Positions 11,926 through 22,071 of a stretch of 64,000 nt of DNA are shown here, in pieces. Position numbers and translations under genes: made by a program. How positions within the stretch are numbered: the stretch's first letter is position 1; each line of letters starts with the position of its first letter. Below the pieces are notes generated by a model. It was not told the origin of the DNA, ran no database searches, and saw only the letters and a program-made list of their open reading frames with translations. This stretch comes from Lasiosphaeris hirsuta (taxonomy: Eukaryota > Ascomycota > Sordariomycetes > Sordariales > Lasiosphaeriaceae), in the NCBI GenBank assembly GCA_030549175.1, contig JAUKUA010000007.1:372001-436000 (forward strand), written 5' to 3'.

Positions 11926-12196
11926 GGTGGGCGATGGTGCAATGGCTGGCCAAAGATGGTTGATCTCTGGGAATCGCGTTGCGGCTCAGAGCTCCAACTT
12001 TTTCCCCAGCCCAGTCAAGGAGGCTGAGAAGCACAGACCGCGTTTGAGGCGAGCCCACACCTCGGTCAGTCACCAATCATCGATCTCCTCAAGTTGGCAC
12101 CTTTTTTCTTGCCTGAGATCTCGACCGAGCTTCGCCACCCCTTTCTCAATTGCGAGTTCACCGCTGTCATGAAGGGCAGGTTGTGTTTTTTGCGTC

Positions 12197-12228
<32 letters not shown>

Positions 12229-12294
12229 TAAAGCAGTTCATCTCCTGCTTGAACTCATCCGCAGCAAAACAATTGCGGTTTTCCTTTGCGCAGA
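11926..12294. other. Intergenic region between PRP19 and the PhzF-family gene
   Basis: Probably holds the PRP19 promoter and the 3' end of the PhzF-family gene. A pure T tract of about 24 bases lies near 12199-12222. No gene seen. Confidence 0.5.
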
Positions 12295-13299
12295 TTACAA
12301 CGTCAGACTCCCATTCATGACCACGACAGCCTGACCGCCCATGTAGACCTCCTTGATCTTGACCTTGTCGCCCTCGAGCGCTGCAACAGCCCTGACGGTG
12401 ATCTCACTCTGCCTCCCCATCTCGACACCTTGCGTTATAGAAAAAGTCGCCCCCGAAACTGCCCCCTTGCTAACCGTCAGGTAACTCGCCAGCGTGCAGG
12501 CAGCACTTCCCGTCGCCGGATCCTCAAAAGGCAGCTCAAGAAGTCGCGACCGGATTTCCCAATGCTGGCTCCCATCCTCGGCCTCGGACCAACCTGTCAC
12601 CACATAGTGGTAGCGTGACACAAATCCATCGCTGCCCTCGCCCTCGCCCTCATCCAACAGACCCACCACCCTGCCGAATGGGATCCGCTTCACCGAGACG
12701 CGCCCGAGGTGCTCCAAGCTGGGCAGCTGCACAAGCATGAATGTCATACCCCTGACAATGTTGGCCATAGGCGACGACAGCTCCGCGGCGCGGATCTCGT
12801 CGTCACCACGGCTGAGCCCATCGTTTACCAATGCGACCACATCAGCCGGTGCCGAAGTAATGACGTCCCCCAGCACCTTGCTGTGGATATGCACAGCATG
12901 CGGGATGGCAGCCCTAACCCCGCCGCCAGGCTCGGCCCGGATGGCAATGGGCCCGGCCGTGGTCAGCAGCGTGTCGACATGGCTCCAGCCGAGATGGTGC
13001 AGCACCAGATTCGCCGAGCCGATGGTCGGATGGCCGGCGAAGGGCAGCTCTTTGTCGCTCATGAAGATGTCGATCTCCCGTGTCGTGACATCCGTGGCGG
13101 GCTCCGTGTCGAGCGTGTGCAGAAAGACCGTCTCGGAGAGGTTGAACTCGGCCGCAATGCGCTGCTTGGTGTCCCGGTCGACGGATCCCCGCAGAGCTGC
13201 GGGGATGAGGACCACCGCGAGCGGGTTGCCCAGGAAGCGCGTTGTGGTGAAGACATCGAGGGTGACGAAGGACAGAGTCACGGGGGTTGGAGAGGCCAT
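12295..13299 (-). CDS. PhzF-family isomerase/epimerase-like protein
   Basis: Single exon, 334 aa, typical of the PhzF (phenazine biosynthesis-like) family. Family marks seen in order: an N-terminal VTLDVFTTTRFLGNPLAVV strand, NLSETVFL with the conserved acid that does the proton transfer in PhzF (about Glu56), ELPFAGHPTIGSANLVL, and in the second half RLLELPFEDPATGSAACTLA, the mirror of the first motif in this two-fold pseudo-symmetric fold. Bacterial PhzF isomerises trans-2,3-dihydro-3-hydroxyanthranilate. Fungal members are common, their substrates are mostly unknown, and nothing nearby suggests a phenazine pathway. It is probably a cytosolic isomerase of unknown substrate. The start at 13299 places the first strand normally. 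Confidence 0.9.
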   Translation of the reverse strand: MASPTPVTLSFVTLDVFTTTRFLGNPLAVVLIPAALRGSVDRDTKQRIAAEFNLSETVFLHTLDTEPATDVTTREIDIFMSDKELPFAGHPTIGSANLVLHHLGWSHVDTLLTTAGPIAIRAEPGGGVRAAIPHAVHIHSKVLGDVITSAPADVVALVNDGLSRGDDEIRAAELSSPMANIVRGMTFMLVQLPSLEHLGRVSVKRIPFGRVVGLLDEGEGEGSDGFVSRYHYVVTGWSEAEDGSQHWEIRSRLLELPFEDPATGSAACTLASYLTVSKGAVSGATFSITQGVEMGRQSEITVRAVAALEGDKVKIKEVYMGGQAVVVMNGSLTL

Positions 13300-14191
13300 G
13301 GTTTCTGCAATCGCTGGTCAATTGGTGAAGTATCGAGTTTTGGAGTTGCTAGCAAGTTGGCCGAGTACGTGAAAATCGTGACCCCTGAGATCACGCTGGC
13401 GATGATATGATCTGTAAATCTGGTGACAAGTCTAAATATGGCGTCTCGAAAAAGTAGGATGGTGAAAGTTGGAGTTGACTCGCGCTCCGGACCAATCTAG
13501 GACCGCATGCTTATTATGCAGTTCCACGCTGCAGGATCGATGGTGGAGTATCGCATTGGCTAACCCTCAAGCTCCAAGTCGGGATAGGAACCCGGAGAGC
13601 GCAGCTACCGACTGCACAGCAGGAACATATTTCACCCCTTTTTGAGGCATCCGAGGTCAATGGGCAGACAAAGTGGTCCCACCAACGATGATGATCGCAA
13701 CAGCTGCAAATTCCAAAACTTTGCAGTTGGGAGCCGAATACAAAGAAAATTTTCAAGTTTCCAAACCTCACTGTCACAATTTCCCTTTCATTTCCTGTAA
13801 CCACCTGCTCCCACAACCCTTCCTACATCGTTTGTATCATTGAACAGCTGCCAAAAATCGGCCTCCAACATCACTCACCGCGGCCTTTGCGTCCAATTCT
13901 CAGCTACTGGCCACGGCCATAAATGACTGAGCCCGTTGCTCCTCATCGATCCTAATCCTCAGTACGCCGCACTCATGTTATGCTAGAGCGAAGATGATTT
14001 TATCGCCCGAGGGAAGTGTCTAGGGGTATTTATTGTGGCGGTACACAGAACCTCAAGCCGAATGGTGGGACACAACTTGTTTATGGCAAAGTGCTAACCA
14101 AGTTCGAGTTCCCGGCGTTCTTCTTAAACTTTTGATGAAATTCATGTGTTTCTTATGCATGGCAACAGCCTGAGTTGAGCTGTCTTCAAAC
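13300..14191. other. Intergenic region upstream of the PhzF-family gene
   Basis: Contains the likely promoter of the PhzF-family gene and the 3' side of the secreted-protein gene. Short frames in both directions have no recognisable features. Confidence 0.45.
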
Positions 14192-14821
14192 TCAATCGCC
14201 CTCGCCGGACAGTCCACCAGGCAGCACCTCGAAATCCGGTATCTTCACACATCCGGTGTTACCCAAACACCTCGCCTCAACTAGCTCCTGCGTAACCAAA
14301 ACCGTCCCGTTCTTCAACCCCCAATTACACACGCCACTGCCGCCGCACGACCCGAACAAATTCCCGTCCTCCGTCGACAGCCAAAACCCCTGAGCCCCAC
14401 CAAACACCAGACTCACCGCCCCCTCGTTCAGGATGATGCTCTCCTCCAGCCGCAACCCGACCACGAAGTCCGTCGTCCCGGACCCGCCATAGCCCGAGTG
14501 ATTCGCCCGCACCATCTCGACGGTCCACCGGCCGTGGCCGATGGCGGTGCACGGCGTGGCGCGGCCGTAGGGCTGCTCGCCGCCGTAGGCCAGCCACTTG
14601 AGGGTGCAGTTGACGGTGGAGGGTGGGAAGAGGGCGGGCCCGGAGCGCGTGCGGCCCAGGGACAGCGTGTTGGGATCCGTGATGCTCAGGAATAGGCTGC
14701 TGTACGGGCTGTTGCCGGCGCGCCCCGAGGGCGAGTGCGTCCCGAGGTGGGTGATTTGCCAGGGGAGGAGGGGGTTGGCGAGGGCGAGGGTGAGGGGAAA
14801 GAGGAGGAGGAGTGGGAGCAT
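14192..14821 (-). CDS. Small secreted cysteine-containing protein
   Basis: About 209 aa from the ATG at 14821. I choose this start because it opens directly on a signal peptide, MLPLLLLFPLTLALANP, with a likely cleavage after ALA. An upstream in-frame ATG at 14905 would add a poly-Asn tract from a GTT microsatellite before the signal sequence and is less likely. The mature part has about six cysteines (for example CTLKW, PCTAIGHGRWTVEM, FGSCGGSGVCNWGL, ARCLGNTGCVKIPDFEVL) that could form disulfides, and NCT, NHS and NGT glycosylation sites. The composition (Gly, Ser, Thr, aromatic strands) suggests a beta-rich secreted protein. I do not recognise a catalytic family. An effector-like or cell-wall role is possible but only inferred from secretion and size. 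Confidence 0.7.
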   Translation of the reverse strand: MLPLLLLFPLTLALANPLLPWQITHLGTHSPSGRAGNSPYSSLFLSITDPNTLSLGRTRSGPALFPPSTVNCTLKWLAYGGEQPYGRATPCTAIGHGRWTVEMVRANHSGYGGSGTTDFVVGLRLEESIILNEGAVSLVFGGAQGFWLSTEDGNLFGSCGGSGVCNWGLKNGTVLVTQELVEARCLGNTGCVKIPDFEVLPGGLSGEGD

Positions 14822-14853
14822 TTTAGTCGTGGGTTTTTGGGCGGTGGTGATGG

Positions 14854-14896
<43 letters not shown>

Positions 14897-15859
14897 GGAT
14901 ATCATGGTGGCGAGCTTGAGGTACCTATGGGGCTCGGATTGACTTATACCTTGGCTCAGGTAACATTGGTGCTACTAGATTGACTGCAAGGCGACAAGTC
15001 GTCAGCATCCTGCATCGAATTGACAATTTTCTTGCGTAGCTGCCTTTTTGCCATATTAAACTAGGCTGCGCGTAGCATTCTCTCTCGGCCGGCTAAACAC
15101 TTCAGGGGCTAACGATGCTGACACCAGACCCCTTGGACATGCTTGGTAGCATTCTGGCCGTGTTTTTTTGCGTGTTGGAGCTGCATCGTTACATGTCACG
15201 TAAGGATGCATGCCATGGCTGGTTGCAATCAGGATGTTGACAATGCTGACCATACGATGGGGATTGTCCACCAAAGAGTCGCATTGGTGATGTCATGAAA
15301 TCCATGCAAGTCGTGCTTTCCTCAACACTGTGTCCTTCATCGTGCCTGTCAGTCTATCTATAGGTCTACCGATGTTCTTGCAGAGGTTGCGATGATTCGC
15401 TCCTTTCCTTACTTAGCCTTACAGATTTACCCCCAATTCCACCGACCATCTCTGCTGAGCCTCACAACGCAGTGCATATTTTATCAGGAGATCCCATTGA
15501 CTTATCTTATCGGCATACAATCGCAGAAGTGAAAGCCCTAAGCCCTTGGGTCTACTCCTTTCTTTGTGTCCCACAACATGTAACGTACAAAAAGCAAATT
15601 CCCTCCATCTGTCCCTCCCACATGGCCCTTTGGTGCCTTCCGAAACTCTGAAAAACATAGCAGAAATCCTCAAAGCGCAAAACCACATCGTGCCTTCCAA
15701 AATTTCTCCATCAATCCATCATAAACCCTCAATCCGCAAGGTCGGCCCCGGCATGACTTTCCAACACACGTCTCCAAGATCCCCAGTTGCCGTTGCCGTG
15801 AATCCAGTGCCTGCCGAGAAAACTCACTGCCGAAACGCGACTTGCCACTGATGAATTCC
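14822..15859. other. Intergenic region upstream of the secreted-protein gene
   Basis: About 1 kb between two minus-strand genes. It contains the GTT microsatellite beside the secreted-protein start and no recognisable gene. Confidence 0.45.
14855..14896. repeat. (GTT)14 microsatellite
   Basis: Fourteen perfect GTT units just upstream of the secreted-protein start. Read on the minus strand they are AAC, which would encode poly-Asn if translation began at 14905. They are more likely in the 5' leader. Confidence 0.9.
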
Positions 15860-16864
15860 TCACTCCCAGTCCATGGCCGCGCCGTAGTTGAGAGAGTGGC
15901 TCTTGATGGGCTTCGAGTCCTTCTTGACCACGACCTTGTCATCAGATTCGCCGGGATTCGGACGGCGAGCCTTTAATAAGTTCTTTGGCTTGGGGGGAAT
16001 AGGGAGGGGTGCGAAGTGGTAGTCCCGGTTGAAATCGACGATGCGGGGTCGGCGGCTGTAGTTGTCGAAGTCGGCCGGCGATCTCATCGAGAGGCGGCCG
16101 GGGTCATACCGCCGCATGGTGAGGGTTTCGTCGGCAGGGGGGCTACTGGTATTTTCGCGCGACCGACAGAAGCGCTTGGCCATGCGACCGTCGGGGCCGG
16201 TGTTGCCAGCGCGCTCGTAGCGGTTGTCGAGAGCCTCCGGCGTGGCTCTCAGATTGGCGGCCGGCTTCTTGCCGCGGATGGCGAGCTGCACCTCGTCCTG
16301 GCTGGCGGGTTTGGCCTCGGGCTGGGCAAAAGGGTCGTCCTCGGAGGTGCCAGTAGACTCCGTATCAGGGCCGAAGACGTCCATCGTTCTCAGGATTGCG
16401 CTTTGTCTGCGGCGCACCCTGGAATACTCGACATAATCCGCATTCGCGGCCGTGACTGGGCGCTGGGGGACGAGAGAAGTGTCAAAGGTCTGAGGCATGT
16501 TCTAGACGCCGCGCGATCCATCGCCCATCTTCCTCATGAAAGCAACCACCCTCTTGAACTGTGCAGGGGGTTCCACGTCGCTCATGGCCCAGGCCCGAGC
16601 CTGTCGATAGAATTCGGCTTGCCTGTGAGCACGCAGCTCGGCTTGGTAGGCTCTGTCGGCGTCCTCGCGTTCCTTGGCCCTGTCGGTTTCCTCGCGTTCC
16701 TTGGCCTTCTGGATTTGGCGGGCCTGCCAGGCTAGGTAGGCCTCAGGATCGCAAATGGCTGGAAAAGGCACGTTGCCGCTCTCCATCTTGCTCTTGTGGT
16801 AAGCAGCCAGTGCGGCGTCCTGAGCGGCCTGCTTGAAGCTGAAGTCGAGGGTGCGGGCAGACAT
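15860..16864 (-). CDS. Unknown protein; one frame cut by a single TAG
   Basis: Two open stretches lie in the same frame: 16864-16502 (120 codons) and 16498-15860 (212 codons), split only by TAG at 16504-16502 and one AAC codon. Without the stop this would be one protein of about 334 aa. The first half is helical and charged (QIQKAKEREETDRAKERED, then AYQAELRAHRQAEFYRQAR), likely coiled coil. The second is basic and disordered, ending RPRIVDFNRDYHFAPLPIP, then KPKNLLKARRPNPGESDDK and a C-terminal NYGAAMDWE. I recognise no family. The stop could be a CAG-to-TAG change, a readthrough site, a sequence error, or a true boundary between two genes. No intron with normal signals removes it. The lack of other damage argues against an old pseudogene. 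Confidence 0.6.
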
Positions 16865-17772
16865 CGCGATTTTCTGACGGGTGTGCTTTGGGGACGATGA
16901 TGCCGGGGAAGGAGGGGCCGTGTGCTTTCAGAGAGAGTCGACTGCCTGGTTCAAAGGCCGCAAACGATGCCAAAACATAAATGAAGATGATGGCAGTGGC
17001 GAAACGCGGATAGCGTTGAGGCTGGTTTGAACTTAGCTTGGTCTTGACGAAGATGGCGAGGTCAGATTTGTGTGGGTTGGTCACGGTGGGCCGTGGCTGT
17101 CGAAAACCAAGGGAAAAGTTGGCTTGCCGGGGCAAGAAGATATTTGCGTTGGTCTTTTTATGGGAAAGAAAATGTCAAGAAGGTGGTGTCGGCTCGGGCT
17201 GTGCGTGCGTCATGAAATTCAACTTCTCGTGGTTGGCAAGTTGCTTGTTGGGGGGAAAATATTGAACTTGAGGACGCAGCTTATTCTGGCTGACTGGCCA
17301 GGATAAGGCAAAACCGGCTCGTTTTCCTCTTCCTATTGTGGCACTAGTAGTCCGGCGAGCTTGAATAGGATCAGTTCACGAGTTGACAGTGGAGCCAGAC
17401 GAGAACAATGGGAGACGAGGACAATGGGCCTTCACCCTGACCAACTCCTCCCTTTCTTGCCGCCTTTTGGTGGGGTAGGCAGACAAAATAACAAGACCCA
17501 AATGCCATGTTCTTGGACTGGCGGGGTCGTCAAGTCACGGGTCCAATGGCTAAGAAATCGCTGGCACTCTTCGTGGTGGCAAATACCCCATTCACCACAC
17601 TAGGCCTACACCACACCGCCTTGATCTGTGCTATTCCCTCCACTCTTTTAGATTCTCAACATCACACTTTCATCGGGCCACAAATGACCAAGAGTTCTCA
17701 TGAGCCGCTGGAGAACAGGCCTGGTTGAGCAGCGATTCTCACTTTAACAGACTATCAAATAGTAGGAGACAT
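16865..17772. other. Intergenic region between the TAG-split gene and the transposon block
   Basis: Moderate GC. It probably includes the promoter of the minus-strand gene ending at 16864. Short plus-strand frames at 17038-17728 look random. Base composition falls sharply after about 17,860. Confidence 0.45.
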
Positions 17773-17847
17773 ATTGTGGGTTGCAAGCACCATGCTCCTT
17801 TCGGCGAAAGGCGCTGGTGCGCAAAACATCCAATCTGCTATTTTGGA
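17773..17847 (+). repeat. Left outer inverted arm of the transposon block
   Basis: About 75 bp starting ATTGTGGGTTGCAAGCA and ending CTGCTATTTTGG. It matches, in reverse orientation, 23939-24013 at roughly 85-90% by eye. Both arms translate to a similar peptide (ILWVASTMLLSAKGAG here; LLWVASNMLLMAKGAN on the minus strand there), so the shared unit may be a gene fragment rather than a transposon end. Confidence 0.75.
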
Positions 17848-18258
17848 GGGGCACCATCTTGACCGCCATCTCCGTACAATCGCAGCCACACCACGCATTG
17901 AGGCCCAGTATAGCACTGTATTGATCTATTCTATTGTAGTTGAGTATGACTAATTCGAATGCAAGGCTCAAATCAATCCTCAAAGCGCGCAGGCCAATCG
18001 CGCGTACTGCCAGAACAGCATTAACATGGCGCCTGTACGTAAGCCCAAACGCTCCCGCGTATCTACTGCAAATGGCTAGAGCGTTAAGGTTATGTGTGGG
18101 CTTACTTATGGACCTACTTATACCTAACAATATATAATATATAAGCATACCCAGATACCTAAGAATCTATTCTAGCTACCCGTTGGTCTTGGATTTCTTT
18201 TCAGCCAACCGTCTTTCGTATCTTATAAATTAGAGGTTCTAAGCTAAGTATCACTAAT

Positions 18259-19141
18259 GTTACACTACTAAGCTTACTTAGGGTTAATAGGGTTAATTAC
18301 CTCCTTGACTTAGGATAAGGTATACTTAACGTAAAGATTATCTCGTAAAGGGATCTGTACCGTTATGTAGCTAGTAGTATTTAGCCTATACATAAGTTGA
18401 TAGATTCTTAGGTATGACTACGGGCTAAGCCGAGATCTTAACATTACTAATGAGTAACGTATTTTATATGCGAGTGTGTAATATAGGCGATTGAGCAACC
18501 CGATTTTCTACATGTAACCCTGAAAATAAACCCCTTCTAAAACCACCAAATCTTAATAAAAAACTTAAAACTTAGGACATAAGTTATTTGGACTATAAGA
18601 ACTAGTGTTGATTTTATTCGTAATTTTATATTAAATATTACCTAAGAGAAATACAATTACAATCTTAACCACATATATAACTCTAAGCGCAAATATTGTT
18701 TCAAAGGTCGGATTGGCTAGCAAGTAAAATTAAACATTTATACTAATATTATATTCTTAAATTGTAAACTTCCAATTCTTAGAAGTTTTTATTAAGATTT
18801 AGTGGTTCTTAGAAGGGTTTAATTCAAGGGTTATGTGTGAAGAATTGGGTTGCTCACTCGATTATATTGTACACTCGCATATAAAATACGTTAGAGGTAA
18901 CCTACTGAGTAGACCTTAGCTATATTAGGTTATGTCACTAAACTTCATATTTGTTATAAACAGTCATTTAACCTTAATATCGTAGTCGAAGTTATAGAAG
19001 TTAGTTAAAAGATCAGTATGACGATTCAGTAGGCATTTCAAGTTATAAACCTTCTCGTTTATTATAGTTATCTCCTTAGAAGACCTAAACTTCAACGTTC
19101 TTTAGAATTTAGCTTCAGTAGTAATAAGTGGTCATAACTAA
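18259..19141 (+). mobile_element. Degenerate LTR-like copy, interrupted by a MITE
   Basis: Begins near 18259 with a mutated version of the solo-LTR start (GTTACACTACTAAGC against TGTCACACTGTTGGG) and follows the same order of landmarks as the copies at 19.1 and 22.4 kb: the CCTCCTTGACTTAGG motif, then the GGGCTAAGCCGAG motif, and the ACAGTCATTTAACCTT motif. It is heavily AT-shifted. The MITE at 18457-18891 and then the solo LTR at 19147 sit inside or against it, so it is the oldest layer. Confidence 0.6.
18457..18891. mobile_element. MITE with long inverted ends and TA target duplication
   Basis: 435 bp flanked by TA at 18455-18456 and 18892-18893. The left end reads ACGTATTTTATATGCGAGTG, and the right end is its reverse complement. 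Similarity continues inward for about 130 bp per side (through the TTGAGCAACCC and AAATCTTAATAAAAA motifs) with RIP-type differences. It has no coding capacity. The TA duplication fits a Tc1/mariner-type (for example Pogo/Fot1) mobiliser, but its ends differ from the Pogo element at 40.2 kb. Confidence 0.8.
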
Positions 19142-19146
19142 GCTTA

Positions 19147-20191
19147 TGTCACACTGTTGGGCTCACCTAAGGTCAACAAGGTAAGGAACCTCCTTGACCT
19201 GGGCCTACAGCGATGGCCACAACGGTGGCTACATCGTAGCTCAACCTGTAGGACACACACACACACACTCACGGATCCACACCAACAGGTTCACAGGACC
19301 TGAAGGAGTGGAACCAAAACCCACGTGGGAACTAACAGATGTACGGCCACACAACCCCAGCATCGTGGTCGAGAGCTACATTAGCCGCCAAAAGACCCAC
19401 ATGATGTTTCAGCGGTCTTTCGAATAACAGGCCTCCTAGCTATCGCAGTAACTCCAGTAAGAAGCCTAAACCCTGACGTTCTCCGGAGTCTAGCTTCAGT
19501 GGTAACAAGTGTCTACAGTCAGACCCCCATGAGTCACGAAGGGAAACGTCGTCATTCGATGAAAGTACCAAGGACGTGAAGGAACCTTCGTGGTCGTGAA
19601 CATCATACCATCGGAGTAAGTACTAATACCGGCCGTGGACCACTGGGAAGAAGGTCAGTAGCACTTGGCTCGGACCCTGACTTGTAGGGCGTGAGGGATA
19701 GGCGGCTAAGGTCCCGGGCCGACGAGCGGCTAAGGAAGGATCTTCATGTATCTAGGTATCCTTGCATATTGTACATAGCCTCCATAAAAGAGACGAAGGC
19801 CCTGTGACGGATCCTCGAGAGGAAGAAGCTCCCCAGTCCTGTTTGGAAAACAGCCTAGAAAGATTATCAGCTGAACTTCAGTGAAGCTGAGGGGTAATAC
19901 AACCTTGTGAACCCTTCTGTTTCTCATTTACTTACAGTTGCGAAGTATCGTCTGCCATCTTATGATCGTCCCATCTCCCTGAATCTACCTTCTCCCTCAC
20001 AACTACTAAGACTCTGAGTTGCGAAGATCATCTCCCTCACTTCGTGAAAGCTCTGAATCAGACCAACACCATTGCCGGCCTGGAGTGGACGGTCGAGTTG
20101 ATCTAGATCATAGCTCTGCAGTTCGGTTACACCAAAGGTGACATACCTTGTGATTACCACACCCCAGTCTCGGTGACTGGCCTATGTCACA
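19147..20191 (+). mobile_element. Solo LTR with 5-bp target-site duplication
   Basis: A 1,045-bp unit starting TGTCACACTG and ending TATGTCACA, i.e. 5'-TG...CA-3', flanked on both sides by GCTTA (19142-19146 and 20192-20196). These are the hallmarks of an LTR left after recombination between the two LTRs of a retrotransposon. It is less AT-rich than its neighbours, so probably one of the younger layers. Related fragments occur at about 18.26, 20.5, 21.6, 22.37 and (inverted) 39.34-40.16 kb. No internal retrotransposon sequence remains in this window, so the superfamily is unknown. Confidence 0.8.
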
Positions 20192-20333
20192 GCTTATCGG
20201 GTATCTATGAGTCACAAAGGGAACCGTCGCTCTTACTACGGTCAAAAAGACCGCTTGGATAAGTGTTAGTTTGGTGGTCCTTTACATGAACACTGATATG
20301 ACATATTGTATGGTAGTGTGATAATATTAATAT

Positions 20334-20852
20334 TGTAAATGGATGCCCCGTTGGCAAACAGTTTGGAGGGTGCACTGCCATTATATGGCAGTGTACCCCC
20401 TGTACTTAATTGAGCGTAGGGAATGTGTATAACAGACTAACCTATTTGGGCTATCTACATTCTACCACGTAACAGGTATCTTAGTATTCTATATATTATA
20501 TATAGCCTTCTAGATAAAAGGGATAGGTACCTTCTAACAAATTCTTAAGAGAAAGAAGCTTCCTAGTCCTTTTTAGAAATAGAACCTAAAAAGATTATTA
20601 ACTGAACTTTAGTAAAGTTGAGGGGTAATATAACCTTATTTTTATTTTAGGGTCTGAACAAGCTTAGAAGGCCCTGTGGGGGTGTGGGACGAAGTCCTTG
20701 TCGATAATAGCATGTTACGTGGAAGAATGTAAATAGCTTAGATAGGTTGGTCCATTGTGCGCAGTCCCTACGCTCAATTGAGCACAGGGGGTGCACTGCT
20801 ATGTATTGGCAGTGCACCCACCAGATTGATTGCTAACGGGCCATCCTTTACA
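20334..20852. mobile_element. 519-bp TIR element carrying an LTR fragment
   Basis: Terminal inverted repeats of about 135 bp: the left arm begins TGTAAATGGATGCCCCG and the right, reversed, TGTAAAGGATGGCCCG. Both run through a GTGCACTGCC...GGCAGTG palindrome and the TTGAGCGTAGGG motif to CACGTAACA. The roughly 240-bp centre matches the 3' half of the solo LTR (AGGGGTAATATAACCTT and neighbours). No frame is present. Superfamily unassigned. Confidence 0.7.
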
Positions 20853-22071
20853 AATTATTTACACTATCATACAACATGCTAGTGTACAGTAGAGGGTCGC
20901 CCCAAAAGTCGCGCTCCAATTGAGCATACACGAAAGCGATCCATTTCGGACCGTAGCATAGCAGATAAGATCTGTTCGGGGTGTTCTCCATTGAAAAAGA
21001 GGACGAAGACGTAATGGAGGGTGTCATCCTCTAATACCATTGAATAGAGCTTGTAAAGAGGAATTGAATGGTGGTATGGTTGTTGTTATAGAACTTGAAT
21101 TGAGTGTGTTATATGTTCTGAAAAGTAGCTATCTATGGGGGGTAAGCCCTCCTTTTATCTTTTTTCCTTCTAGTATATAATACACACATCTGGCTATTAT
21201 GGACCAAATGGAGCCTATTCAGCCTTTGAAATTGTATTCTATAGACAGTTATACTCTCAATGGTCTTTAGTCCTAAGTGGCTATTTACGTCAAAAGTAGA
21301 CGAAAGTGTCTAACTATTATACAATAAACTATGGTAACAAAGAGAACTAAGTCTTTTTCAAAGACAATCCTATTGATCAAAATAGGTTTAAGTAGTTCAT
21401 TTTTTATGTAGAATCCGAATCTTTCAATCAGAATATGGATATCATGTAAGCTTATGAAGTTATACATATTTTTATTAGATATCTTTTTATTATCAAGGAA
21501 TATTAGGAGTAAAAAATGTAGTAGCTATATCTATGATTTTAGCCAGACTTTTTATGATATTGAATTACTAGTATCATGTATAGTTGCCTTAATATTATAA
21601 CTAACACTTATGAACCCTTTTGTTTTTCTTAACTTGTAACTAGTTAAGTTGCAATTGGTTATAACTCTATAGTTTAATTCCTTACTTAATTCCTTACCTT
21701 GTGATTACTACATCCTGTTAGATGAAACAGGGTGGAAGATGCTAGAATTAAGGCGTTAGCAATGCTACAATGGTGGCAATAACAGTCAACCTTGAGCAAG
21801 GCATATGGAGTAGCTGTGTGGCTAGCTAAGCTACTACAAGGTATTGTCTACAACAACATGATGTAATTATAAGTAGCAGCACTCTGGCCGTAGGCCAGAA
21901 AGGTGCGATAAGTAATTCAATTACACAATTGGAACCCCCATCAAAAGTGGAGTACTTCTGACACACCCTAGCCTTACTATAGTTAACTTATGTTATAGCT
22001 ATCTTTTATTAGTGCTAAGGGTAAAAACGAATTGTAATGATTACTCTTAGTGTGTGGATAGTTAATAATGG

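Noticed and set aside
12709..13410. 233-codon plus-strand frame
   Set aside because: Lies opposite the well-supported PhzF-family gene and has no motif.
16016..16735. 239-codon plus-strand frame
   Set aside because: Shadow of the TAG-split minus-strand gene and spans its stop; Gly/Val/Leu-rich artefact of high GC.
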